The notes: generated by a model from the sequence alone, not told the origin. 64,000 nucleotides of DNA from Nocardioides mangrovicus (GCF_003674065.1 NZ_RDBE01000001.1:739913-803912), one strand, 5' to 3'. Shown: positions 50,251 through 59,549, counted from the first letter of the stretch. Translations and numbers: made by a program.

Positions 50251-51096
50251 TCAGGGCGTCGTCATCACCCAGCCGACGCCGGCCAGCACGGCCCGCCCGG
50301 CGAACAGCGCGCCGGGGCGGGCGCGGACGCCGATCATCTCCCGGGCCCAGCCGGGCAGCGTCGCCACCGCGGCGTGGGCGATGGCGTCGTAGAAGGGCCG
50401 ACCCCACAGCGCCAGCGGGGGCTCGTGCAGCACCAGGGCGATGGCATCCCGGGCGGGCTCGGTGACCGCCAGGTCGGGCCGGAACCGCTCGACGACGGCG
50501 TCGAGCTCGGCGACGCTGGCGGGCGGGTCGACGACGCCCAGCAACCGGGCCGGCAGGCCTGCCTGCGCGACGTAGGTGTCGGCCTCGCGCGCGGTGAGCG
50601 GCCGGCGGGCGAGGGCCTGGTGGGTGGCCAGGAAGCTGCCGATCTCGGCCGCGTGCACCCACAGCAGGAGCTCGGGGTCGTCGGCGGCGTACGCGCGGCC
50701 GTCGGGTGCGGTGCCGCGCACGTGGGAGTGGATGCGCCGCACCGTGGCGATGGCGGCCTCGGCGTCCTCGACGGTGCCGTACGTCGTCCGCGCGATGTAG
50801 GCGCTGGTGGAGGCGACGCGCGCCCATGGGTCGTCGCGGTAGCCGGAGAACTCCGCGACGCCGTACATCGCCAGCGGGTGCAGCGACTGCAGCAGCAGCG
50901 CCCGCACGCCACCGGCGAACATCGCGGCGTCGCCGTGGACGCGCCAGACCGGGTCGCCGTCGTGGAACCAGCGTTCGCCCTCGGTGCGCCAGATCCGGTC
51001 GGCGGTGGCCGCGGCGTCGGGGCCGGCGACCTTGGCCCGCAGCCCCGAGGCGAGGGTGCGGCGTACGGGAGCCAGGACGGGGGAGAGGAGCGCCAC
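50251..51096 (-). CDS. DUF2236 (MpaB/Lcp-like) oxygenase-family protein
   Basis: A 281-residue helical protein with the DUF2236 signatures ALLLQSLHPLAMYGVAEFSGY, DPWARVASTSAYIARTTYG and IHSHVRGTAPDGRAYAADDPELLLWVHA, the His residues of which bind a b-type heme in the rubber oxygenase Lcp. Substrate unknown. Ends 44 bases before glgE on the same strand, so transcription could read through into the GlgE operon. GTG 51096 is chosen at the family start. Confidence 0.8.
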   Translation of the reverse strand: MALLSPVLAPVRRTLASGLRAKVAGPDAAATADRIWRTEGERWFHDGDPVWRVHGDAAMFAGGVRALLLQSLHPLAMYGVAEFSGYRDDPWARVASTSAYIARTTYGTVEDAEAAIATVRRIHSHVRGTAPDGRAYAADDPELLLWVHAAEIGSFLATHQALARRPLTAREADTYVAQAGLPARLLGVVDPPASVAELDAVVERFRPDLAVTEPARDAIALVLHEPPLALWGRPFYDAIAHAAVATLPGWAREMIGVRARPGALFAGRAVLAGVGWVMTTP

Positions 51097-51200
51097 GCTG
51101 TCAGTCTCCACCGGGGCCGGTGGGGCGGCTGCCACCCGCAGGGGTCGCAGCAGCCGGCCGGCAGCTGCCGGCTGTCGCCACGCTGTGACTGTCCAGATCC

Positions 51201-51216
51201 CTTGGATCGATCCAAG
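51201..51216. promoter_or_regulatory. Perfect 16-base palindrome upstream of glgP
   Basis: CTTGGATCGATCCAAG is fully self-complementary. It ends nine bases before the glgP -10 element and lies between two divergent genes, so it covers the likely -35 region of glgP. An operator for a repressor, possibly sugar-responsive (LacI-type operators are of this form), is inferred. Confidence 0.6.
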
Positions 51217-51225
51217 CACCTGCAC

Positions 51226-51231
51226 TACCGT
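51226..51231 (+). promoter_or_regulatory. -10 element of glgP
   Basis: TACCGT, six bases before GTG 51238, no Shine-Dalgarno: leaderless type. Confidence 0.45.
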
Positions 51232-51237
51232 GGGCGC

Positions 51238-53811
51238 GTGCGCGCCATCCGACGTTTCACCGTCCGTCCCGCCCTGCCCGAGCCGCTCGCGGCCCTCGGC
51301 GACCTCGCCAGCAACCTGCGCTGGTCGTGGCACCAGGAGACCCAGGACGTCTTCGCGACGGTCGACGCGGAGGCCTGGAAGCGCTCGGGCAAGGACCCGG
51401 TCAAGATGCTGGGCGAGGTCTCCCCGGCCCGGCTCACCGAGCTCGCCGGCGACAAGAAGTTCCGCAAGCGCCTCGAGCTGGCAGCCGCCGACCTCGACCA
51501 GTACCTCACCGGCGACCGCTGGTTCCAGCAGAACGCCGGCGACGACGCCCCGGCGGCGATCGCCTACTTCTCCCCGGAGTTCGGCATCACCAGCGTGCTG
51601 CCGCAGTACTCCGGCGGGCTCGGCATCCTGGCCGGCGACCACCTCAAGACCGCCAGCGACATGGGCATCCCGATCATCGGCGTGTGCCTGCTCTACCGGC
51701 ACGGCTACTTCCGCCAGGCGCTGTCGTTCGAGGGCTGGCAGCAGGAGACCTACCCGGTGCTCGACCCCGACGGGCTGCCGATCTCGCTGCTGCGCGAGGT
51801 CGACGACACGCCGGTGAAGGTCGCCATCGACGTCCCGGGCGACACCCTGGTCGCGCGGGTCTGGGTGGCGTCGGTGGGCCGCGTGCCGCTGCTGCTGCTG
51901 GACTCCGACGTCGAGGAGAACAGCCTGGCGCTGCGCGAGGTCACCGACCGCCTCTACGGCGGCACCACCGAGCATCGGCTGCTGCAGGAGCTGCTGCTCG
52001 GCGTCGGCGGCGTGCGCGCCATCAGGGCCTACTCGCGGATCAACGGCTCGCCGGCGCCCGAGGTGTTCCACACCAACGAGGGTCACGCCGGCTTCCTCGG
52101 CCTGGAGCGCATCCGCGAGCTCAGCGTCGAGGAGTCCGGGCCGCGCCTGGACTTCGACACCGCCCTGGAGGTCTCCCGCGCGGGCACCGTCTTCACCACC
52201 CACACCCCCGTGCCGGCCGGCATCGACCGGTTCCCGCGCGACCTGGTGGCGCAGTACTTCGGCTCGACCAGCCCCACGCCCGGCGTGCCGGTGGACCGGA
52301 TCCTGGCGCTGGGCGAGGAGAGCTACGCCGGCGGCGACCGCGGCGTGTTCAACATGGCCGTGATGGGCTTCCGGCTCGCCCAGCGCGCCAACGGCGTCTC
52401 GCTGCTCCACGGCCACGTCAGCCGCGGCATGTTCAACGGGCTGTGGCCGGCCTTCGACGAGGACGAGGTGCCGATCACCTCCATCACCAACGGCGTTCAC
52501 GCCCCGACGTGGGTCGCGCCGGAGGTGCTCACGCTGGCCGACGAGGTCGGCGCCGACCTCGACTCCGAGGCCGCGGACGCCTTCGACGTCGTCGACAAGA
52601 TCCCCGGCAAGAAGCTGTGGGACACCAAGCGCGTGCTGCGCCAGCGACTCGTCGACGACGCCCGCGCGCGGCTGCGGGCCTCCTGGCTCAAACGCGGTGC
52701 CGCCACCGCCGAGCTGGGCTGGATCGACAACGTGCTCGACCCCGACGTCCTCACCATCGGGTTCGCGCGCCGGGTGCCCTCCTACAAGCGGCTCACCCTC
52801 ATGCTGCGCGACCCCGAGCGGCTCAAGGCGCTGCTGCTACACCCCGAGCGGCCGATCCAGCTGGTCATCGCGGGCAAGGCCCACCCGGCCGACGAGGGCG
52901 GCAAGAAGCTGATCCAGGAGATCGTCCGGTTCTCCGACGACCCCGAGGTCCGCCACCGCATCGTCTTCCTGCCCAACTACGACATCGCGATGGCCCAGCC
53001 GCTCTACCCCGGCTGCGACGTCTGGCTCAACAACCCGCTGCGGCCCTACGAGGCCTGCGGCACCTCGGGCATGAAGGCCGCGCTCAACGGCGGGCTCAAC
53101 CTCTCCATCCTCGACGGCTGGTGGGACGAGTGGTACGACGGTGACAACGGCTGGGCCATCCCCTCCGCCGACGGCGTCGACGACCCCGACCGCCGCGACG
53201 ACATCGAGGCGCACGCGCTGTACGACCTCATCGAGTCCGAGGTGGCGGCGCGGTTCTACGACCTCGACCCCTCGGGCCTGCCGGTGCGGTGGCTGGAGAT
53301 GGTGCGGCACACGCTGAAGTCGCTGGGCCCCAAGGTGGTGTCCTCCCGGATGCTGCGCGACTACACCGAGCGGCTCTACGTCCCCGCGGCGCAGACCTCC
53401 CGGCTGGTCAACCACGACTACAAGGGCGCCGCTGCGCTGGCTGACTGGAAGCAGCGCGTCCGCGCGGGCTGGCCCGCCGTGCGCGTCGACCACGTGGAGT
53501 CCGCCGGCCTCGAGGACGTCCCGGAGATGGGCGGCGTCATGGAGCTGCGGGCCTTCGTCTCGCTGGGCGACCTGGCCCCCGACGACGTCGACGTGCAGGT
53601 CGTGCACGGCCGGGTGCGCGGCGAAGACGACCTGGTCGACCAGGTCGCCCAGTCGCTTACCCTCACCGAGAACTTCGAGGCCGGGCGGTACCGCTTCGAC
53701 GGCCGCCTGACCCTCTCGCGCACCGGCCCGTTCGGCTACACCGTCCGGGTGCTGCCGAGGAACGAGCTGCTCGCCACCCCGGCCGAGCTGGGGGTCGTGA
53801 CGCTGGCGTAG
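51238..53811 (+). CDS. glgP: Alpha-glucan (glycogen) phosphorylase, GlgP type
   Basis: An 857-residue GT35 phosphorylase releasing glucose-1-phosphate from alpha-1,4-glucans. The N-terminal DUF3417-type domain (LGDLASNLRWSWHQETQDVF) marks the actinobacterial alpha-glucan phosphorylase class. AYFSPEFGIT, VFHTNEGHAGF, and the PLP Lys613 in ACGTSGMKAALNGG are visible. It counters the GlgE pathway by glucan breakdown. Start GTG 51238 by domain edge and -10 spacing. Confidence 0.94.
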   Translation: MRAIRRFTVRPALPEPLAALGDLASNLRWSWHQETQDVFATVDAEAWKRSGKDPVKMLGEVSPARLTELAGDKKFRKRLELAAADLDQYLTGDRWFQQNAGDDAPAAIAYFSPEFGITSVLPQYSGGLGILAGDHLKTASDMGIPIIGVCLLYRHGYFRQALSFEGWQQETYPVLDPDGLPISLLREVDDTPVKVAIDVPGDTLVARVWVASVGRVPLLLLDSDVEENSLALREVTDRLYGGTTEHRLLQELLLGVGGVRAIRAYSRINGSPAPEVFHTNEGHAGFLGLERIRELSVEESGPRLDFDTALEVSRAGTVFTTHTPVPAGIDRFPRDLVAQYFGSTSPTPGVPVDRILALGEESYAGGDRGVFNMAVMGFRLAQRANGVSLLHGHVSRGMFNGLWPAFDEDEVPITSITNGVHAPTWVAPEVLTLADEVGADLDSEAADAFDVVDKIPGKKLWDTKRVLRQRLVDDARARLRASWLKRGAATAELGWIDNVLDPDVLTIGFARRVPSYKRLTLMLRDPERLKALLLHPERPIQLVIAGKAHPADEGGKKLIQEIVRFSDDPEVRHRIVFLPNYDIAMAQPLYPGCDVWLNNPLRPYEACGTSGMKAALNGGLNLSILDGWWDEWYDGDNGWAIPSADGVDDPDRRDDIEAHALYDLIESEVAARFYDLDPSGLPVRWLEMVRHTLKSLGPKVVSSRMLRDYTERLYVPAAQTSRLVNHDYKGAAALADWKQRVRAGWPAVRVDHVESAGLEDVPEMGGVMELRAFVSLGDLAPDDVDVQVVHGRVRGEDDLVDQVAQSLTLTENFEAGRYRFDGRLTLSRTGPFGYTVRVLPRNELLATPAELGVVTLA

Positions 53812-53820
53812 GGGTTCGCG

Positions 53821-53907
53821 CGCCAAAGTCCCGCACTTGCGCAGTTGGGGTGGTGACATATCGGGCGACCCCTGCGAGTTGCTTCGCAAGTGTTGGACTT
53901 TGGCGGC
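53821..53907. repeat. 87-base palindromic repeat element, copy A
   Basis: Ends CGCCAAAGTC and GACTTTGGCG with further pairing (CACTTGCG with CGCAAGTG): 19 of 21 outer bases pair. It aligns without gaps to copy B at 62844-62930 at 63 of 87 bases, with conserved ends and a conserved centre TCGGGC(G/A)ACC. It fills most of the gap between convergent glgP and glgX and could end transcription from both sides. Confidence 0.75.
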
Positions 53908-53968
53908 GGCGCAAGCCCGGCAGCGACCCGCAGGACCAGATCGGTAGCCGGTCGGGCGGGAGTGTGGT

Positions 53969-56104
53969 TCAGGGGCCCGGGGCCTGCTGGAGCAGCACCA
54001 GGCTGCGGGCGGCCAGGCGCAGCGTCGCGCCGGCCCCGACCAGCGCACCGACGGCCACCTCGGGGTCGGTGGAGAGTGCCACGGTGGCCTGCTGCACCCA
54101 CTCGTTGGGCGGCGGCAGCACGTGCCGCTCGTGCGCCGAGCCGTTGAGCCAGAGCAGGAACGAGCTGTCGCGCTGCTGCTCGCCGTGCGGGCCGGGGTAG
54201 CGCAGCGGGCTGCCGGAGACGAACATCCCGAGCACGTGCTGGCCCGGGTCCTCCCAGTCCTCGGTGCGCATCTCGCGGCCGTCGGGGTGGACCCAGGCCA
54301 GGTCCTTGGGCCCGCCGGGCACGGTCGGGCGTCCCTCGAACCAGTGCCGCTGCCGCAGCGCGGGGTGTGTGCGCCGGATCTGCAGCGCCGCGCGGGTGAC
54401 GGCGTGCAGGTCGAGCCACTCCTGGTCCTGCCAGTCCAGCCAGGAGACCTCGTTGTCCTGGCTGTAGGCGTTGTTGTTGCCCCGCTGGGTGCGGCCGCGC
54501 TCGTCGCCGGCGGTGATCATCGGCACGCCGTTCGAGAGGCACAGCGTCGCCATCAGGTTGGCCGCCTGCCGGTGCCGCAGCGCCTGCACGTCGGCGTCGT
54601 CGGTCTCGCCCTCCACCCCGCAGTTCCAGGAGTGGTTGTGGTCGGCACCGTCGCGGTTGTCCTCGCCGTTGTCCTCGTTGTGCTTGTGGTCGTAGGAGAC
54701 CAGGTCGCGCAGCGTGAAGCCGTCGTGGGAGGTCACCAGGTTCACCGAGTTGTACGGCGCGCGCCCGTCGTCGGCGTACAGGTCGGAGGAGCCGGCCAGT
54801 CGTGTGGCCAGGGTGCGGGTGCCGTCGGAGGCCGTGCGCCAGAAGTCGCGGACGGTGTCGCGGTACTGGTCGTTCCACTCCGCCCAGGGCGGCGGGAACT
54901 CCCCGACCTGGTAGCCCTCCGGCGAGGCGTCCCACGGCTCGGCAATGAGCTTGACCTGCCGCAGCACGGGGTCCTGCGCGATGGTGGTGAGCAGGTGGCA
55001 GCGCATGTCGACGGTGTGGCCGGTGCGGGCGATGGCCGGCATCAGGTCGAAGCGGAACCCGTCGACGTGCATCTCGGTGACCCAGTAGCGCAGCGAGTCC
55101 AGGATCAGCCGCAGCGGATGGGGCTGATCGGCCGCGACGGTGTTGCCGCACCCGGTGACGTCCCAGTACCGCGACGGGTCGGTGCCGCCGTGGCGGGTGC
55201 TGGCGCGCTGGTAGAAGCCGAGGTCGTCGTAGCCGCGGAAGCTCAGGGTCGGTCCGCCGAGCTCGCCCTCGGCGGTGTGGTTGTAGACGACGTCGAGGAT
55301 CACCTCGAGGCCGGCGGCGTGCATCGCCTTGACCATCGACTGGAACTCGGTGATCTGCTCGCCCCGGTCGCCCGAGGCGGAGTACGCCGCATGCGGGGCG
55401 AGGAAGCCGATGGAGTTGTAACCCCAGTAGTTCGACCGTCCCTGCGCCGCCAGCCGCGGCTCGGAGACGTACTGGTGCACCGGCAGCAGCTCGACCGCGG
55501 TGACGCCGAGGTCGACCAGGTAGTCCAGCACCGCGGGCGTGGCCAGACCGGCGTAGGTGCCGCGCAGGTCCTCGGGGACGTCGGGGTGGGTCTGGGTGAA
55601 GCCCTTGACGTGCAGCTCGTAGACCACCGTGTCGCGCCACAGCCGGCGCATCGGCCGGTCCTCGCCCCAGTCGAACCCGTCGTGGGTGACCACGCTGCGG
55701 CCCACGTACGGCGCGGAGTCGGTGCCGTCGCGCACCGTGGAGGTCACGTGCTGCGGCTCGAACCGGCCGCTGACCGCGCGGGCGTAGGGGTCCAGCAGCA
55801 GCTTGTCGGGATCGAAGAGCAGTCCGGCCGCCGGGTCCCACGGGCCGTCGGCGCGGATCCCGTAGCGCTGCCCGATCGCGACGCCGGGGATCGCGCCGTG
55901 CCAGCTGCCCAGGGTGTGCTCGGTGAGCGGGTACCTGGTCTCCGCGTCGTGCTCGTCGAACAGGCACACCCAGACCCCGGTGGCGCCGGGGGAGTGCACG
56001 ACGAAGTTGGTGGCCTCGGGCGACCAGGTCGCCCCGAAGGGCCACGACCGGCCGGGCCAGGTCATCGCCCGCTCGCCGTCACTGGCCCACTGCCCCGGAC
56101 TCAT
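53969..56104 (-). CDS. glgX: Glycogen debranching enzyme GlgX/TreX
   Basis: A 711-residue GH13_11 isoamylase-type enzyme. N-terminal CBM48 domain WPFGATWSPEATNFVVHSPGA; barrel motifs DVVYNHTAEGE, GFRFDLMPAIART (Asp), LIAEPWDA (Glu), NLVTSHDGFTL (Asp). It removes alpha-1,6 branches. Start ATG 56104 has GGAAGG upstream; ATG 56065 is an alternative nearer the domain. Convergent with glgP and divergent from the hydratase gene, whose -10 region overlaps its ribosome binding area. Confidence 0.93.
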   Translation of the reverse strand: MSPGQWASDGERAMTWPGRSWPFGATWSPEATNFVVHSPGATGVWVCLFDEHDAETRYPLTEHTLGSWHGAIPGVAIGQRYGIRADGPWDPAAGLLFDPDKLLLDPYARAVSGRFEPQHVTSTVRDGTDSAPYVGRSVVTHDGFDWGEDRPMRRLWRDTVVYELHVKGFTQTHPDVPEDLRGTYAGLATPAVLDYLVDLGVTAVELLPVHQYVSEPRLAAQGRSNYWGYNSIGFLAPHAAYSASGDRGEQITEFQSMVKAMHAAGLEVILDVVYNHTAEGELGGPTLSFRGYDDLGFYQRASTRHGGTDPSRYWDVTGCGNTVAADQPHPLRLILDSLRYWVTEMHVDGFRFDLMPAIARTGHTVDMRCHLLTTIAQDPVLRQVKLIAEPWDASPEGYQVGEFPPPWAEWNDQYRDTVRDFWRTASDGTRTLATRLAGSSDLYADDGRAPYNSVNLVTSHDGFTLRDLVSYDHKHNEDNGEDNRDGADHNHSWNCGVEGETDDADVQALRHRQAANLMATLCLSNGVPMITAGDERGRTQRGNNNAYSQDNEVSWLDWQDQEWLDLHAVTRAALQIRRTHPALRQRHWFEGRPTVPGGPKDLAWVHPDGREMRTEDWEDPGQHVLGMFVSGSPLRYPGPHGEQQRDSSFLLWLNGSAHERHVLPPPNEWVQQATVALSTDPEVAVGALVGAGATLRLAARSLVLLQQAPGP

Positions 56105-56120
56105 CGGCCCCATCCTTCCG

Positions 56121-56126
56121 TATGGT
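56121..56126 (+). promoter_or_regulatory. -10 element of the enoyl-CoA hydratase gene
   Basis: TATGGT, six bases before ATG 56133, no Shine-Dalgarno. It sits opposite the glgX ribosome binding region. Confidence 0.45.
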
Positions 56127-56132
56127 GCGGGC

Positions 56133-56921
56133 ATGACCTACGAGGGTGAGTTCGTCCGGCTCGACGTGGCCGACGGCGTCGGCACCATCCGGCTCGACCG
56201 GCCGAAGATGAACGCGCTCGACGCGCAGATGCAGGAGGAGATCCGTGCCGCCGCGCGCGAGGCGAGCCTCGACGACGCGGTGAAGGCCGTGGTCGTCTGG
56301 GGCGGCGAGCGGGTCTTCGCGGCCGGTGCGGACGTCAAGGAGATGGCCACCATGTCCTACACCGACATGGCCAAGCGCTCGGGCGCTCTGACCTCGGCCT
56401 TCAGCGCCGTGGCCCGGATCCCCAAGCCGACGGTGGCCGCGGTCAACGGCTACGCGCTGGGCGGCGGCTGCGAGCTGTCGATGTGCACCGACATCCGCAT
56501 CGCCGCCGAGGACGCCACCTTCGGCCAGCCCGAGATCCTGCTCGGCATCATCCCGGGCGCCGGCGGGACGCAGCGGCTCTCGCGGCTGGTGGGCCCCAGC
56601 CGGGCGAAGGACATCATCTTCACCGGCCGCTTCGTCAAGGCCGACGAGGCCGAGCGGATCGGCCTGGCCGACCGCGTGGTCGCTCCCGAGGCGGTCTACG
56701 AGGAGGCCGTGGCCTGGGCCGCTCGCTTCACCGGAGCGGCGTCGGTGGCGCTGCGGGCGGCCAAGGACGCCGTCGACCGTGGCCTGGAGGTGGACCTCGA
56801 GACCGGGCTGGAGATCGAGCGGCAGCAGTTCGCGGCCCTGTTCGCCACCGAGGACCGCACGACCGGAATGACCTCGTTCGTGGAGAACGGACCCGGCAAG
56901 GCGCGCTTCGCGGGGCGCTGA
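56133..56921 (+). CDS. Enoyl-CoA hydratase/isomerase (crotonase family)
   Basis: A 262-residue crotonase. The oxyanion-hole segments are FAAGADVKEM and GYALGGGCELSM, and both catalytic Glu residues are present (Glu in GGCELSM, Glu in GQPEILLGIIPGAGGTQRL). It hydrates enoyl-CoA, for example crotonyl-CoA to 3-hydroxybutyryl-CoA. Could serve beta-oxidation or the ethylmalonyl-CoA pathway with the dehydrogenase at 22318. Confidence 0.93.
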   Translation: MTYEGEFVRLDVADGVGTIRLDRPKMNALDAQMQEEIRAAAREASLDDAVKAVVVWGGERVFAAGADVKEMATMSYTDMAKRSGALTSAFSAVARIPKPTVAAVNGYALGGGCELSMCTDIRIAAEDATFGQPEILLGIIPGAGGTQRLSRLVGPSRAKDIIFTGRFVKADEAERIGLADRVVAPEAVYEEAVAWAARFTGAASVALRAAKDAVDRGLEVDLETGLEIERQQFAALFATEDRTTGMTSFVENGPGKARFAGR

Positions 56922-57005
56922 CGCTGGTGAACACCTGTCGTACTCGCGGGTAGCCCCGCGGCGAAACTGGCTCTAAGGTGCGAAGGACCGACCGAGGAGC
57001 CACCA

Positions 57006-57644
57006 GTGACGACCGACGAGAAGACCGACGCCGCGAACCAGACCGTCCCCGACCAGCGGACGGTGCCGCAGGCGCAGCACGAGCAGGAGCACCAGGTGGC
57101 GCAGGAGGAGTCCTCGTCGTCGTCCGCGGCGGCCGAGCAGGCCGAGCAGGAGAGGGCGGCCGAGGAGAAGAAGGCGGCCGATGCCAAGGCCGCCGAGGAC
57201 AAGAAGGCCGCCGAGGACAAGAAGGCCGAGCAGAAGAAGGCGGCCGAGGACAAGAAGGCCGCGGACGCCCAGGCTGCACAGGACCGCAAGGCCGAGCGCG
57301 CTGAGAAGCGCCGCGACCGGGCCGCCGCCACCAAGGCGAGCGTCGAGGCCGTCCGCGAGCGCACCGCGCAGGTGATCCGTGTGGTCACCCTCGTCATCGC
57401 CTTCATCCTGGCCATCGCCGCGCTGCTGGTCGCGTTGCGCCACAGCGTCAACGAGCAGAACGTGCTCGTGCAGGCCATGACCGACATGGCCCGCTTCTTC
57501 GACGGCCCGTTCAACCTCCAAGACGGCGTCTTCTCCTTCACCGGCAAGCACGCGCTGATCAAGGAGGCGCTGCTCAACTGGGGGATCGCCGCGCTGGTCT
57601 ACCTGCTCGTCGGCCGGCTGGTGTCCAAGCTCGTCGCTCCCTGA
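57006..57644 (+). CDS. Lys/Ala/Glu-rich membrane protein of unknown function
   Basis: A 212-residue protein. Residues 30-110 are a low-complexity charged helix made of AAEDKKA-type repeats (TolA-like), then a membrane helix (about 120-142, VIRVVTLVIAFILAIAALLVAL), a short domain (MARFFDGPFNLQDGVFSFTGKHALIKEALLNWG) and a second membrane helix. Two membrane spans with a cytosolic charged tail. I do not recognise the family; similar proteins are found in other actinobacteria. AGGAG precedes GTG 57006. Confidence 0.7.
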   Translation: MTTDEKTDAANQTVPDQRTVPQAQHEQEHQVAQEESSSSSAAAEQAEQERAAEEKKAADAKAAEDKKAAEDKKAEQKKAAEDKKAADAQAAQDRKAERAEKRRDRAAATKASVEAVRERTAQVIRVVTLVIAFILAIAALLVALRHSVNEQNVLVQAMTDMARFFDGPFNLQDGVFSFTGKHALIKEALLNWGIAALVYLLVGRLVSKLVAP

Positions 57645-57676
57645 CCCCCACCACACGCGCCCCATTGCGGGCACTG

Positions 57677-57688
57677 GTCACGCGTGAC
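57677..57688. promoter_or_regulatory. Perfect palindrome upstream of etfBA
   Basis: GTCACGCGTGAC is a self-complementary 12-mer, 111 bases before the etfB ATG; a related half-site GTGTGAC follows at 57698-57704. A TAGTGT at 57747-57752 is a possible -10. Candidate operator for a fatty-acid or acyl-CoA regulator. Confidence 0.4.
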
Positions 57689-57798
57689 GTAACACCGTGT
57701 GACAAGACCCACCCGGCGACCCGTTCGCACCACGGTGACCGACCAGTAGTGTGCGAGAGAGCCACCCGCCGCACACGAGCAGGAGTTGCACGGAGCCC

Positions 57799-58590
57799 AT
57801 GAACATCGTCGTTTGCGTGAAGTACGTGCCGGATGCGACGGCCGACCGCACGTTCGAGTCCGACCACACCGTCGACCGCCAGGGCGTCCCTGGGCTGCTC
57901 TCCGAGCTGGACGAGTACGCCGTCGAGCAGGCGCTGCAGCTGAAGGAGAAGCGCGAGGGCGAGGACGTCGAGATCACCGCGCTCTGCGTCGGCCCCGCCT
58001 CGGCCGAGGAGGCCGTCCGCAAGGCGCTGCAGATGGGCGCCGACAAGGGCGTGCTTGTGGCCGACGACGCCATCGCCGGCTCGGACGCCGTCGGCACCTC
58101 GGCCGTGCTGGCCGGCGCGGTCCAGCACATCGGGGGCGTCGACGTCATCATGTGCGGCATGGCCTCCACCGACGGCGCCATGTCCGTCGTGCCGGCGATG
58201 CTCGCCGAGCGGCTCGACCTGCCGCAGGTCACGCTGGCCAGCAAGGTCGAGAGCCAGGGCGACCAGTTCCGCATCCAGCGCGACGGCGACACCTCCACCG
58301 AGGTCATCGGCGCCACCGCGCCGCTGGTGCTCAGCGTCACCGACCAGTCCGGGGAGGCGCGCTACCCCTCGTTCAAGGGCATCATGGCGGCGAAGAAGAA
58401 GCCGCTGGAGACCTGGTCGCTCTCCGACATCGGGGTCGACGCCGGCGACCTGGGGCTCTCCGCCGCGTGGAGCGAGGTCGCCGACACCGAGGCCCGGCCG
58501 CCGCGCAGCCAGGGCGAGATCGTGACCGACGAGGACGGGTCCGGCGCCGAGGCGCTGGTCGGGTTCCTCGCCTCCAAGAAGTTCATCTGA
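57799..58590 (+). CDS. etfB: Electron transfer flavoprotein beta subunit (EtfB)
   Basis: A 263-residue subunit binding AMP structurally. Motifs: MNIVVCVKYVPDATADR start, LSELDEYAVEQALQLKE, and the ETF-beta signature in VVPAMLAERLDLPQVTLASKVE. With EtfA it carries electrons from acyl-CoA dehydrogenases to the quinone pool. CGGAG precedes ATG 57799. etfA follows 11 bases after the stop. Confidence 0.95.
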   Translation: MNIVVCVKYVPDATADRTFESDHTVDRQGVPGLLSELDEYAVEQALQLKEKREGEDVEITALCVGPASAEEAVRKALQMGADKGVLVADDAIAGSDAVGTSAVLAGAVQHIGGVDVIMCGMASTDGAMSVVPAMLAERLDLPQVTLASKVESQGDQFRIQRDGDTSTEVIGATAPLVLSVTDQSGEARYPSFKGIMAAKKKPLETWSLSDIGVDAGDLGLSAAWSEVADTEARPPRSQGEIVTDEDGSGAEALVGFLASKKFI

Positions 58591-58601
58591 GGAGCGTGAG
58601 A

Positions 58602-59549
58602 ATGTCTGAGGTTCTGGTCCTGGTCGACCACGTCGACGGCGCAGTCCGCAAGCCCACCCTGGAGCTGCTGACCCTGGCCAAGCGGCTCGGCGCGCCAGCC
58701 GCGGTGTTCATCGGCGCCAGCCCCGACGATGCCGTCGCCCAGCTGAAGAAGTACGGCGCCGAGAAGGTCTACGTCGTCGACGACGCCGAGACCAAGGGCT
58801 ACCTGGTGGCCCCCAAGGCCGAGGTGCTGGCCCAGCTGGTGGAGAAGACCAGCCCGGCCGCGGTGCTGGTGGTCTCGACCGCGGAGGGCAAGGAGATCGC
58901 CGGCCGGCTCGCCATCAAGACCGGCTCGGGTCTGATCACCGACGCCGTCGAGATCGACGACGACGGCACCACCACGCAGAGCGTGTTCGCCGGCAGCTAC
59001 ACCGTCAAGGCGAAGGTGACCACCGGGACACCGATCATCACCGTCAAGCCCAACTCCGCGACGCCGCAGGAGGGCGAGGGCAAGGGCGAGGTGGAGCAGT
59101 TCGCCGCCACCATCTCCGACTCCGCGAAGAAGGCCAAGATCGTGGCGAGCCAGCCGCGCAAGTCCTCCGGTCGCCCCGAGCTGACCGAGGCCGCCATCGT
59201 CGTCTCCGGCGGCCGCGGCACGGGCGGCGACTTCGAGCCGATCGAGGGCTTCGCCGACTCCCTGGGCGCCGCGGTCGGTGCGAGCCGGGCCGCGGTCGAC
59301 TCCGGCTGGATCCCTCACGCCTTCCAGATCGGCCAGACCGGCAAGACGGTCAGCCCGCAGCTCTACGTCGCCAACGGCATCTCCGGCGCCATCCAGCACC
59401 GGGCCGGCATGCAGACCTCGAAGACCATCGTCGCGGTCAATAAGGACGACGAGGCCCCGATCTTCGAGCTCGTGGACTTCGGTGTGGTCGGCGACCTGAA
59501 GACGGTCCTGCCTGCTGCCACCGAGGAGATCACCAAGCGCAAGGGGTGA
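58602..59549 (+). CDS. etfA: Electron transfer flavoprotein alpha subunit (EtfA)
   Basis: A 315-residue FAD-binding subunit. The FAD motif is in the C-terminal half: [10 protein letters not shown] and the ETF-alpha signature [21 protein letters not shown], then IQHRAGM. Start ATG 58602 follows GAGGAG. The stop overlaps the downstream membrane phosphodiesterase gene by four bases (GTGA). Confidence 0.95.
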   Translation: MSEVLVLVDHVDGAVRKPTLELLTLAKRLGAPAAVFIGASPDDAVAQLKKYGAEKVYVVDDAETKGYLVAPKAEVLAQLVEKTSPAAVLVVSTAEGKEIAGRLAIKTGSGLITDAVEIDDDGTTTQSVFAGSYTVKAKVTTGTPIITVKPNSATPQEGEGKGEVEQFAATISDSAKKAKIVASQPRKSSGRPELTEAAIVVSGGRGTGGDFEPIEGFADSLGAAVGASRAAVDSGWIPHAFQIGQTGKTVSPQLYVANGISGAIQHRAGMQTSKTIVAVNKDDEAPIFELVDFGVVGDLKTVLPAATEEITKRKG

